This document shows positions 1-10,213 of a stretch of 32,323 nt of DNA, piece by piece (position 1 is the first letter of the stretch; each line of letters begins with the position of its first letter). A program made the translations under genes and the position numbers. The notes beneath the pieces are model-generated. The model searched no databases. It saw only the letters and a list, made by a program, of their open reading frames with translations, and was not told the DNA's origin. The stretch lies in NCBI GenBank assembly GCA_000934455.1, contig KN882247.1, positions 53,103 to 85,425 of the forward strand. The letters run 5' to 3'. Source of the DNA: Apostichopus parvimensis. Taxonomy: Eukaryota; Echinodermata; Holothuroidea; Aspidochirotida; Stichopodidae.

Positions 1-1590
1 CTTAATTTATCGCAATCCGTGGAGATGCATTTTTTATCCCAAGTTTGGTTCTACAAGTGAATATAATGATGTCATCACTGCAGGTGCGTAAATAATGCAT
101 TGATTAATATGACTGTTCATGACACCATATTGGCGATACCCTCTGTTACGATTTCGAATTTTATGGGGACGACGGGGTCTAGGTATTGGAAGGAAGTTTG
201 AGAAATGGGAGGGGAGGAGAGGAGGCACGTTCCACATGTCTGTTTAAAACATCGACAGTTAGAGGTTAAATTGATATTCTAACAATTTATGGCAAAATAT
301 TTATATTTTAAACCCAAATTTCAATATTGTTGGCGCAATTAATGTTAGCTCGCTATTTTAAGTTTTATCTCTAAATTTCGCGATGTTTTTTTTTTTGCGG
401 CTTCGTTTTTCTATCGAGGTATTGACGTTTAATCGCTAACTGTCGATGTCTTAACCAGACATTACAACACTTCATCTTTAATTTTTGTAATTTTCATCTC
501 GAAATTTATAGGAAATTGGAGACTTTTTGAGATCATTTTGACAGACGAAAATGCTAGCACCCCCCAGTCGTCGAACCTTAGTGACACCCCTCCCTGTTTG
601 GCTTGCAAACTCTGTAGATGTTCATGGCGGACGGCTGTATATAGGGGAAGAAGGGGAGGGGATGGGTGGGGTGTTCTTTTCAGTAAAATGAATGACAAGG
701 TATAGTTGAGATGATTGTTTCTTTTGGAATATTACACTGTCATAACTTCAAAATCGCTAATGGGAAGTGGAATATGATTCTTAATTAAAGTAATAAATAC
801 GTAACCAACTCTATACTACAGTACAAAAAATTACAATGCACCCAAAACGTTTTATGATGCATTTATGATCTATTTATTTACAATTTTGTAATAACAATAC
901 CAATTTTCCTTGTTTATAACAGCTCTCGTTTCGAGTTTGAATTTTTGCTTTAATTTTTCATGATCATTTAACCCTAATTGACCTTCTATATCCAGACCGG
1001 GAAGTTTCGACAGACCACTCTCCTCTTAAATACCTGGACCTACACTAGTCACGTGACCCAACAGTTTCCAAGACAAACAAACATGCATACAAACAAACAA
1101 ATACTTAATCAACAAATATATGTAAATACTTATCCTTACTTATAATAATAATGTGTGAAAGTGTGTAATATATAAGTGTATTACAAAAAAGGCTGTAATA
1201 TAAGAAAAACAAGGTGTTCTTAGGAAAAAATGTTAATACTTATCCTGGAAGAAGGTAAAAAAAAGGCCTCTGTTTACTTTTAATAAAAAATAAAAAAAAT
1301 AAGTTGTTACATAGTTTGGTATTCGCCATGTTACTTAATAATACTATACCTTATATATAACTACATAAACTACATAAATATAAACAAACATGCATATATA
1401 CCTTATTCTACTTAATACTCACAAACAAACAATAATACACACAAAGACGAAAACCACAGACAACCATTGTCTAAAGAACAATTCACAAAAATATGCTAAG
1501 TACATGACGTCATCTAGGTCCACTAATATTCCTACAATCTAGGTCTCGTCTACACTTCCGGTCTTTCAAATAGAGGGTCAAAGAAAAATA
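1..1590. other. AT-rich flank downstream of gene A, no gene seen
   Basis: No coding block with splice support is visible. The stretch 1060-1500 is very AT-rich, with (CAAA)n-like runs on the plus strand, and is plausibly gene A 3' UTR and flank. A perfect CRE palindrome TGACGTCA lies near 1505 and an ETS-like core (ACTTCCGGT) near 1553. Confidence 0.5.
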
Positions 1591-1770
1591 TTAAACTTTA
1601 TTAAAGGAAGAGGGACCCTCATTTTCGGGACCACACTTCGTGGAAGGTGTGCGTGGCCACCGAGCTGCTCTTGGTCGTTCAAGCTTTTCTTGTGAAGGTT
1701 TACTGGCTGCTTCTGTAGTTGTGGGAGGCCCTAATAATTGTGAAGTTACTTGTCTAATTGCCGCCGTTGT
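1591..1770 (-). CDS. Gene A exon 5 (C-terminus)
   Basis: This 180-nt terminal exon starts after cttctctaacgcag and encodes 59 residues plus TAA (1593-1591). It begins TTAAIRQVTSQLLGPP and ends GPSSFNKV. An AATAAA (1602-1597, minus) overlaps the last codons. Another candidate polyadenylation signal is AATAAA at 878-873. I cannot tell which is used. Confidence 0.65.
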   Translation of the reverse strand, partial: TTAAIRQVTSQLLGPPTTTEAASKPSQEKLERPRAARWPRTPSTKCGPENEGPSSFNKV

Positions 1771-4700
1771 CTGCGTTAGAGAAGAAATATTAAAAGTGGT
1801 TTAAACAAAAATAAAATCAAAACTCATTCAACTTCCAACTTTTGATTAATTTGTTAATCAAACTCGTGTCATTTTTTTCTAATTATTCGAGATGTTCATA
1901 AATTAATGAAATAAACTTATATTAATCGTTCAAGGTGGAATATAATTTCAGAGAGAAGACGGGGGCGGGCGGGGGGGGGGTAGGTGAGCGGGGTATGAAA
2001 CTATGCAACAAAACAACTAAATTAGCAAATAAAGATATGTTGAAGAAGTAATTACAGCATTTAAGAAAATCGTTAATTCATTATGATATTTTAAGGGCGT
2101 ATATTTTATTCTACGATTACAATTGTCAGTCTTCAGTGACTTCTTTAGCAGGAACTCGATCGGGATAGTGAGGGTTAGAGGGGGGGGGGGCAAGACAAAA
2201 CCCGTCCTTTCAGACTGGAATATATAGCATGAATGCCGACAGTTTCATTTACGTTACGAATATTGCTGCCTATTTTCGAAGAGACGAGGAATGACACCTC
2301 TCCAGGCCCTCAGCCTAACCCCTAAAGCTGCTTCCCTCTAACTTTAAATCCTATTTATCTTACCGGACGAGCAGATGCGGCTCTACTGATGGACGATCTG
2401 ATAGTCTCGTCGATCTTGGCAAACTCTCCCTGATCATCCGGCATCGACAGGTTCCATCTCTTGAAGATTGCATTGATGGTTGCCTCCAACTCCTCCGTCG
2501 AGTTGGCGTATTTCGGCTCCTCTCCTTCCTCCATCTCCTCTTCGGACATCTCAGCGGTTTCGTCGATGTTGATTACCTCCTCCTGCCACTCTTCATTATC
2601 CGGTTCCTCATCCTCTTGAAAGATTTCACGACAAACATCCTTCATCTCCTGGAACCGACTCTTTGTTCTAGAAAGTGGGATCGGGGCGGGAGTAATTGGT
2701 GCAGGTGTCATGCTCTGTGACAAAAGAAAATTATCCGATAGAATGGGACTCTAACCAGAAACCCGTCAGGAAAGACAGGAAATCACACTCTCTGACAGGT
2801 GAAGCATATTCAGATAGTTGGTGGCGGGTCCTACTTAATCAAGTGTCTCACTCTTCAAAACATGGCCATCGCTGAACCAAACTACACTATAATTCACGAT
2901 GTAATAGTGCAGTAACATATGTTATGAGACAGCTACCTATCTATCCTCATGCCGACAGGAATACGTAACAATACGAACAATTTCATTACTGGGGATGAAT
3001 GGGGCGCCCTCTGTCACAGTAAACAGAAATCCCTCAAATCCCTCAAGATGACGAACTACAAGCAAGGATACTTCCAACATAGAAATACACACATACACAA
3101 CTAAACTGAATTAAGACCTACCTCAATCTTGAGGATACCTTCCAAGTCCATCTCCTCCCCAGCCTCCTCCTCCTCCTCCTCCTCCTCAGCCTCCTTGTCC
3201 TTCCCTTGCTCCAGTTTCAATGAGAGCATCCCCTCGACTTGTGTCTTTATCTGATCAAGCAGGTGTTCAGCCTCTTCTGCACCGACGGCATTCCCACTCA
3301 AAGTCATGATATCTCGGAGAAGTTGGATGTTATCTCTGTGATGATTGCAAGAAGTTCTGGCCAATCCTCGGGAGTTGGGAGCGCATGCGCAGTCTTGATC
3401 TACTGGATTTTCAGGGTGACCGCGGCGGATTATGCGGGTAGCACATCGGGCATTACCAGTTTGAAATGCTGTATGAGAGAAACGCAGAAAGGATAATGGT
3501 AAGTTTAGCACTTACAATACAAATCTTTTCGTAACGATTGGCAATTTCTGGAGGGAATCTTATACAGCTAAACAATCCTCAACATTTGAAAACTTTCGTG
3601 TGAGTCGAAATCAAGTATTATGGATCTTAGTTATAGGAAGCCAGTCAAATTATTTCCCTCTACCATCACGTGAAATAAAGTGCAAGCACAGATGTCATCG
3701 GGAACATGAACTTACAAAACACTGTTTTTTTTACAATCTGGAATACATTTGTAAGATTGTCATAGCAGACAGCAGACTTTTGTTTCACACTGTTTTCACG
3801 ATGAGACCATTTTTCACTTATAACTTTTTGCTTCTTTACACGTTACTGTACCGTCTGATTAAAATGTTTTTACTTTGTAAAATAGAAATTAAAACGTTTA
3901 ATATATATTTACCAGGTGTCTTGGCACGGCATTCCTCTCCTAGGTGGTCCGAGAGGTTAATAGAGCATGATGAGGTACTGGTAGGGCTTCGGCACCCAGT
4001 CTCTACAGATGCTTTGAAGGGCTGAACACGGGTCAGGCGCACGGTTGGTTTGAACTGTTGGTGCATAAACAGAACATAAACAGATCTTAACAGAATTCCG
4101 TCTTCTTTCATAATATGGTTGTGGGCGGTAGAGCCAGGGTGTGATAAATGTTAGAGCGAGGGGGAAGGGTCAGGGGTGCCACTAAGATGTAACCTATATC
4201 TGCATTAAAACTATTGATCTGTTAGTCAGCGATCACTCTGCCTGAATGGCAGGCCATGTTTGGTCATATTCATCCCACACTGGTTTGAAGTTAATGAGCA
4301 TGACGATCAGCTATTTGTCACAACGGCACATCGCGGTGGTCGTACAGTATCGTCATACTTTAAGAGCTCGCTTGATAAATCTTGAATGAAGTCGCTACAG
4401 CCAACGATAATGTAAGATGTCTAAACAGAGCACATATTATAATTGCAGCTGTGCCGCTGAACGCAGACGTAGGCTACACCAAAATATACCGTAGTATATG
4501 CGTATCATAAATTTAAGAGGGGCTGACGTTTCGATCCTGGCGAAATCTTCGGAGGCAGATTGAACCAAAGCAGACAAGAAGTTGTCAAGTATTCACTCAT
4601 TGCGCGCTCTGTAAAGTTGCAACTAATAAAGCTGATGTGCTTGACAATTTTCTTTTCTTTTCTTTTCTACTCACCAGTGCTCGGCGTTTTCGGCCAATCC

Positions 4701-4782
4701 ATCGTTTAAAGTTGCCATATCGTCCACTTGGGGCGGATGAAGTCACTGATGCGACCTGGACTTTTGAAGAAACACAACCCAT
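1591..4782 (-). CDS. Gene A: unrecognised acidic, probably N-myristoylated protein (5 exons, 364 aa)
   Basis: Minus-strand gene model joined from five exons: 4782-4675, 4021-3913, 3468-3122, 2714-2364 and 1770-1591. All junctions have GT donors and AG acceptors, and phases agree throughout (0, 1, 0, 0), giving 1095 nt. The start ATG lies in a strong context (A at -3, G at +4). The protein opens MGCVSSK: Gly2, Cys3, Ser6 and Lys7 match the myristoyl/palmitoyl SH4-type start of Src-like kinases, so inner-membrane anchoring is likely. After a basic patch (FKRWIGRKRRAL), the middle carries a possible amphipathic helix (AEHLLDQIKTQVEGMLSLK) and a Glu-rich stretch. The fourth exon is acidic, then has a hydrophobic segment near IFKRWNLSMPDD. 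The tail is Thr/Pro/Ser-rich and ends in NKV. I do not recognise the family and assign no function. The model is supported by phase agreement; expression is unknown. Confidence 0.72.
1966..1981. repeat. poly-G tract
   Basis: G-rich run within a gene A intron. A similar run of ten G occurs near 2181-2190 in the same intron. Both are typical error-prone or polymorphic homopolymers. Confidence 0.7.
2364..2714 (-). CDS. Gene A exon 4 (acidic exon)
   Basis: This 351-nt phase-0 exon runs from the acceptor ttttgtcacag to the donor CCG|gtaaga. It starts with a Pro-rich repeat (TPAPITPAPIP). It continues with an acidic region rich in E/D and ends in an amphipathic-looking segment (EFAKIDETIRSSISRAAS). 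No known domain is recognised. Confidence 0.78.
3122..3468 (-). CDS. Gene A exon 3 (helical and Glu-rich region)
   Basis: This 347-nt exon (phase 1 to 0) runs from the acceptor ctcatacag to the donor GAG|gtaggt. It holds a basic/Cys-containing part (CATRIIRRGHPENP), then a likely helix (HLLDQIKTQVEGMLSLK), then an acidic run of eight glutamates within EAEEEEEEEEAGEE. The GAG/GAA run is a (CTC)n-like tract on the plus strand and may vary in length. Confidence 0.75.
3913..4021 (-). CDS. Gene A exon 2
   Basis: This 109-nt exon (phase 0 to 1) runs from the acceptor gtgttcag to the donor CCTG|gtaaat. It encodes a Ser/Thr/Cys-rich stretch beginning PFKASVETGCRSP and including SINLSDHLGEE. It is the only block in the 3.5-4.7 kb interval that links the phase of exon 1 to that of exon 3. 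Confidence 0.65.
4675..4782 (-). CDS. Gene A exon 1 (MGCVSSK N-terminus)
   Basis: The exon encodes 36 residues from ATG to a phase-0 donor (CTG|gtgagt). The N-terminal glycine and cysteine plus Ser6 fit co-translational myristoylation followed by palmitoylation, and the basic run GRKRRAL would favour binding to acidic membrane lipids. An AAAAG-repeat tract follows the donor in the intron. Confidence 0.75.
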
Positions 4783-5909
4783 TTTGATGGATAACCTTTA
4801 GCTTTAGAGACACACAGTGAGGAACCGAGTCAAGCGATAGCACAGAAATGTGTTGACAATATTTCTTGACCTTAACCAGCGGATAAGTTCATGATTATGA
4901 CGTAGGCGCTTATTTGAATAATGTATAGACCATGAGCACACGCATTTCAACAACAGACGTTCTACGTGTGGGTGCGCGTACGCGTTCACGTGTACATCGT
5001 CATATATAGACATTACATTGATATTATCACCTTAGAAACAGTAACAACGATACGAGAATACTCCACATGCGAACACGATTTGTCACCGATGTCCTTAATA
5101 CAGTGCTTTAACATTACCTTTGGTAAGAGAGCGACGCACTGCGTTATGACGTAAGATTGCGTGTTGAACCTCCATGTGTCGGCCTGGCACAGCAAACATA
5201 CGTCGCGTAATGTATTTTTGCGCAGTAAATAGCGCCAAATGAGCTATATACTGGACTTCTTACTGTTAATGTCTTTCCGTATTAGGAATATGGGTTTAAG
5301 TAGTCTACAGACGCGTACTGGCTTCATGATTTTGTGTGTAAGAAGTAGGCACATAGGAGTTATCAATCTAGAGCCAAATCTGATAATATTTGATATTTCT
5401 ATCGTTTTAGAGGGTTCATGAAGAAGAAGTAAAAGGACGGACTTGTTTTTGCAATATTTATTTTATTTGTGCGATTTTTTCGGTTTCTATTAATAATTAT
5501 TAAAAAGAAAGCTTGATGTAAATCGGTGTTTTTCCACGTTAATTCGTCCTTCGGATAGAGCTTCGCAGATCCGTAGAATAGCTTAAAATTAGGGACAATA
5601 CTGCGACGACTTTTCTTGTGGGTGGGGGAGCGGAAGGGGTAAGATTTGAAGGAAGAAAAATAGAAGATAAGGATTGGAGATAGTTTAGGATACTTTACAA
5701 CCTCGTTACAATGTGTAGATCTCACCATGATAGGAGAATGTTACTGGGGAAATACACAACGTTCTACTCTTCAAGCTCAAAGAGGGTATGATAATCGAAA
5801 ATCAATCGGCTACTGATTATATGGTGGCTATGACAGGCCAAGTTGCAAAAACTTAGTAAAAGCGTTTATAATTCCATTCTAAGCATTAGAAAGAGAAAGA
5901 GTCGTACTT

Positions 5910-5950
5910 CCGGTTAGATGGTGTGGTGGGTTACGGTGACGTCACGTGTT
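5910..5950 (-). promoter_or_regulatory. Candidate TATA-less promoter motifs upstream of gene A
   Basis: Reading the minus strand, an E-box CACGTG (5948-5943) overlaps a perfect CRE palindrome TGACGTCA (5944-5937), followed by an ETS core ACCGGAAGTA (5924-5915). This combination is common in TATA-less animal promoters. It lies 1.1 kb upstream of the gene A ATG, so an untranslated first exon would be needed. The role is inferred from the motifs only. Confidence 0.3.
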
Positions 5951-6339
5951 CCCTAACTTCGCGTAGGGCCTATTGTTTTATACATACGTAGCTGCACTAT
6001 CTGCCGTGTTTGATAGTCAAACATGTAATCACTTTTCCGAGCGTAATTTTAATCCAAACAGTATCGACGAAACCAGCTAAAATTTGTATTCTGAGGCATT
6101 TACCCGAATTACACTTTAAAATGTAAGATTTGTACGAAGTTAGGGAATGTTGTTCCTTGCTGAGACTAATGTATTGACTCAATACACTATACAAGCATAA
6201 CAAATATATATTTCTTGTGAAATTTATTAAAAGCCATCGATGAAATCACAAACTTGAAGGATAGAACCTAACCACAGAGCAAATCACATGTATCACTAGT
6301 AACTTTCATGTAAACCATCCTAAAAACACAGGCAAGCTT

Positions 6340-6368
6340 TTTTTTTTTTTTTTTCTTTCTTTCTTTCA
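6340..6368. repeat. poly-T / (CTTT)n simple repeat
   Basis: A run of about 17 T is followed by CTTT units. It is ordinary low-complexity DNA, possibly an old poly(A) tail of an insertion read on the minus strand. Confidence 0.6.
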
Positions 6369-6483
6369 AGTGTTTTGCTTAACCGCATATCTGACGCATT
6401 CCCACCAGACTGGATAAATCGGCCCAGGGTGTGAATAATTTTTTAATGATTTTGGAAGCCGTTCTTATTACTACTATTATAAC

Positions 6484-6690
6484 CATATTTAATAAAGTAG
6501 ATTAGGTGAGATTGTATATTTTCATTATTACAATTTTTAATGGAGTAGATTAGGTAAGATTGTTTACTTTATTACCATATTTAATGAAGTAGATTAGGTG
6601 ACATTGTATATTTTATTATTATTATAATATATATAGATTGAATATATTTTTACCATATTTAATAAAGTAGATTAGCTGAGTTTGCTATGT
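6484..6690. repeat. Degenerate AT-rich tandem repeat
   Basis: Four related copies share a core like AAGTAGATTAGGTGA, at about 6495, 6543, 6587 and 6665. Spacing is uneven (about 48, 44 and 78 bp) and the cores are joined by ATATTT-type spacers. No coding or transposon features are seen. Confidence 0.6.
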
Positions 6691-9670
6691 GCAGTTGTGT
6701 GTACAGATATATTGTCTCAGTCAGAGAATAAAAAGACAGTTAGATTCAATAAATGGTTTGTATTGACGAGTCACTGCCTTTAATTACGACCAATGAAATC
6801 TTCTTATCTAACTTGAGTAGTAGCAGTAACTCAACCAATAGAGAAAGACAAGAGAAAATAATGGAGATAAAATATGTTATATCTGTGTAGCATTTTATTC
6901 AAAAATAATGCACTCAATCCTGGGAGAAGCTCTTTACAAACAAATGTTATCATTATCTTCAAATTGTATGATATGGTAAGATCTTTAATAAGGAGCCTGC
7001 AAATATGATAACATGGATATCATAAACATGGACATATTATATTGTCCCTTACAACTTGTGAGTCGAATACAGCCTGTTGCTCACTAGTGTCAATAACATG
7101 ATGAAATGGGAAAAAACAAAACTTTTGCTATATGTAATGGTCTTTGGAAAAGCTTAAAATTTGATTTCGTTGAGCCAATATACTTCACTGGGAGGTTAAG
7201 AATAACATGAATACATTAACTGCTTGAACCTGATTGGTTAAAATTAAAATTAAACACAAATAATCCAAAAGGACATACAACATGTGTGACTCTAGACATT
7301 AACCTTTACAAGTAAACCTTGAAAGGGCAAGAACAAAAGTAAGGCTACAGCTGCTTGAACCTTTCTCTTCTTTACCCCTGTCAACAATATTCATTTCTAT
7401 ATCCTTGCATGAGGGGAACGGGGTGTAGGGGGGTAGACGGGGTAGGTTTCAAAACCTTTTTCCACATCTTATATGCAACAAAAACCCATCTTGATCTTAG
7501 CATGATCGTCATCTTGTTGGTATTTATAACTTCCTATGTTCAGTCACCTGCAGCCCCTCCTTCGCCTCCCTTGCACCTCTCCGTTCATCTGAGACCACTA
7601 TCCTCCCTTGTTCAAAGCTTTCACGATGATGAGATCAAATGATCGCTTTGCATTTTCTCCCTGGATCTTACCCTTCATCTTTCTAAATGCATCACTACCT
7701 CAAACAATTTCAATATGACCCTCCTACTAACATTCCTGAATGAACTGGATCCCTTATGACCCATCATGCGTCCTCTGTATGGCCATTGGTCCCCCCCCCC
7801 CTGCTGATCATGGTCACTCTATTTGGTGATTGTATGCTCCTTTGTCCCATCATCGTCCATCTCTGCAAGGTTCCAGGAATGGGTACTACATCATTTAACT
7901 TGTAAGATGCAGCTCCACCACTATTCATCGTGAGTTATGTCTCATTCTTCGGATCTTCACTTTTCGTTTTCTTTCTACAATATCTACATCTAAATGACTT
8001 TCATAAAACCATTCTACATTTGAAGTATCTATTACATAACCTTCCAAGGTTAGTAGCTCAATAACTATAACCATTACTAATTCCATTTTTTACAAATCAA
8101 TTCATTTATCCTTTTTCTAACCATACACATGCCACACAAGTCACGACATAAGATATTTAAAAACATATCGTTACAATTCTGTTAGCATGCTAAACAAATC
8201 CAAAATATAACATGGCATGTTAACACAACACAAAAATAAATGCTGTACACAATAAATAAATAGCCAGGGCGTGATATACATTTATGTAAGTTTCTTTGTA
8301 CACCTTGTTTACTTTTCATGCACATATTTGAGCAAAAGCATTTAAAATTACATTCTACGCAAAGCTCTTTTTTATTTCCTTGTAACATACAAACTAAAAT
8401 TTTTATAGAAAACAAAAAACTAATATGATGCAAAAGAAAGTATCACCCCAAGTTATAAAATCATCATCTAATAAAATATTTTACACTCTGAACTATCAAA
8501 CTAAAACAATAACGGTTGAAAAAATTTATATCTTAAAAAAGTCAAAAAAATTAGTTTGCTTTGGGGTTTTGCCGAAAATGGTTGTTTCCCCCCCCCCCCC
8601 CGCCCCCTGCTTTTTCTATAAAACAAAAAGACAAATGGATAAATTAATTTCTTGATGAAATAAAACAAAGATTCTTTAAGAGTGGTAACCTATTTTGGCC
8701 CAAGCCAAGGGTTTGCTTCTTAAATATGAGTTTCCTTCACCAGTTGTTTATATTTTTTAAATGGTTACTGTGTATATTCTATGTAGCATATATGTTGTCT
8801 TTGGTTTCTGAAATCTTCACTACACTTTTGTCTTCCCACAATGTGGGAAGAACTGGCAAATCAGCACACATATTGTTCCAAAGATGCAAACCATATTTGT
8901 ATCAACTTTATATTAATATCATTCTTAGAGTCAATTGTTAGTTAGACAATAATTAAAACCTGTTAGTTATAACATACAATTATTCTTAAATTAGTCAGAA
9001 TCCAATTAAGTTAGAAATAATATTAAAGATACTCATTATATATTTTGCATTTCAGAGCTAACTCTCCAATAATATGATGGTACAGGAAAATATGCTATTT
9101 TGCATAAAATTGAAAGGGTGCAATCTTCTTTGATATTTTCACTACAGTATCATTAAACATGCACCTTTTTAAATAAGTTGGCCTTATTTTTTCATTACCT
9201 TTAAGGTTAGATTAAAAGCTCACTATGACCAAATACAGTCCAGAATAGAGTCTAGTATAACTGGAGAAAACATTCAAGTAAAAGCAACAAGTTGGATAAA
9301 TGCATCAAAAATACTGAATGTAAATGTTCAGTGAGACTTTTTGTTGTTGTGTTACATAAGGCATACTCCAGATCCAAATATCTAATCTTCATATTTTTAC
9401 AAAAGGTTATGCAAAGGTCTTTTGGAATAATTTTAAAGATAAAGATATGATAAAAAAGCGTACAAGGTTGAAAACTAAAAGCACCAACCACAATCAAACT
9501 CCCTGAATCGACGATCTTAAGATTCATAGTTAATAAGAAACACTAACGAAAACTTGTAGCAACTCATGGTTAGTTCAGCACTAGAAACAACAGCTTTTTG
9601 TTAAAGAAAACAATTAAAACTCCAACCTTTGCAACTTGATTTTTATGCAATTTAATTTTTTTCCTTTTTT

Positions 9671-10062
9671 TTTATTTGTTTTGTGGTTGTTACATATTTA
9701 CCTTATTTGACTAACAATAGACAAGGTGTATGCAGTTAACATTTGGAAAATCACTGTACAAGAAATGCTGCAGGCAAACTATTGAATACTGAATTGTTGA
9801 CAATTATTTTAACTTTTTACAGAAGTTCACAAATGTTGTAGAAACACTTCCATATAAAATAAAATTTCAATGTGTCACATTTAGGCACTTCCTTGACTCC
9901 CGAGTCCGTTCAGTGGTTTAGTTTACTGAAGAGGTTACTAAAGTCACTGTAGTATTTAATATAGCATGAATAATACAATCATGAATATTCATGACTTTAC
10001 ACTGCTCAATAAATATTTCAGCCGTTATAAAAGTTCAAACTAATTCCTTCCTCTTCTGTCGC
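9671..10062 (-). other. Probable tensin 3' UTR with polyadenylation signal
   Basis: AU-rich sequence follows the TGA, with a first good AATAAA at 9676-9671 about 390 nt downstream. A genomic A-run follows it. The UTR includes a perfect palindrome around CATGAATATTCATG near 9980. A longer UTR cannot be excluded. Confidence 0.4.
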
Positions 10063-10213
10063 TCACGGCGTCTTGATCTGCTTTGAACCGAGGAGAACCT
10101 TGGTGACAAAACTAACGATGGCCGAGGCCGGTTGCTCCACTTCGTGTTCGGCAAAAACCATGCACTGGTTGTCCGTGAGACTGCCCGGCTTACGAGAGAC
10201 GAAACCGAAACAC
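10063..10213 (-). CDS. Tensin terminal exon (PTB C-terminal helix and stop)
   Basis: This 151-nt coding part is entered in phase 2. It encodes [20 protein letters not shown] then [19 protein letters not shown] and ends [10 protein letters not shown] followed by TGA (10065-10063). It matches the last strand and C-terminal helix of the tensin PTB (GFVARKxGSxTDNx[19 protein letters not shown]). Confidence 0.96.

Larger units (their letters stand above)
4783..9670. other. Intergenic interval, no supported gene
   Basis: No ORF here has splice sites, codon bias or a recognisable domain. The interval contains AT-rich sequence, homopolymers (T-run near 6340, C-runs near 7792 and 8590), a short tandem block at 6484-6690, and motif-rich DNA at 5910-5950. 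It separates the 5' end of gene A from the 3' end of tensin; both are on the minus strand. Confidence 0.6.

Noticed and set aside
3945..4015. tRNA-like segment (GGTCCGAGAGGTTAA resembles an A box)
   Set aside because: There is no B box of the GGTTCGAATCC type and no acceptor stem; the stretch is a phase-consistent exon of gene A on the minus strand.
5399..5728. 109-codon minus-strand ORF rich in Lys/Asn/Phe
   Set aside because: Composition is what AT-rich intergenic DNA gives by chance; no splice, start context or domain support.
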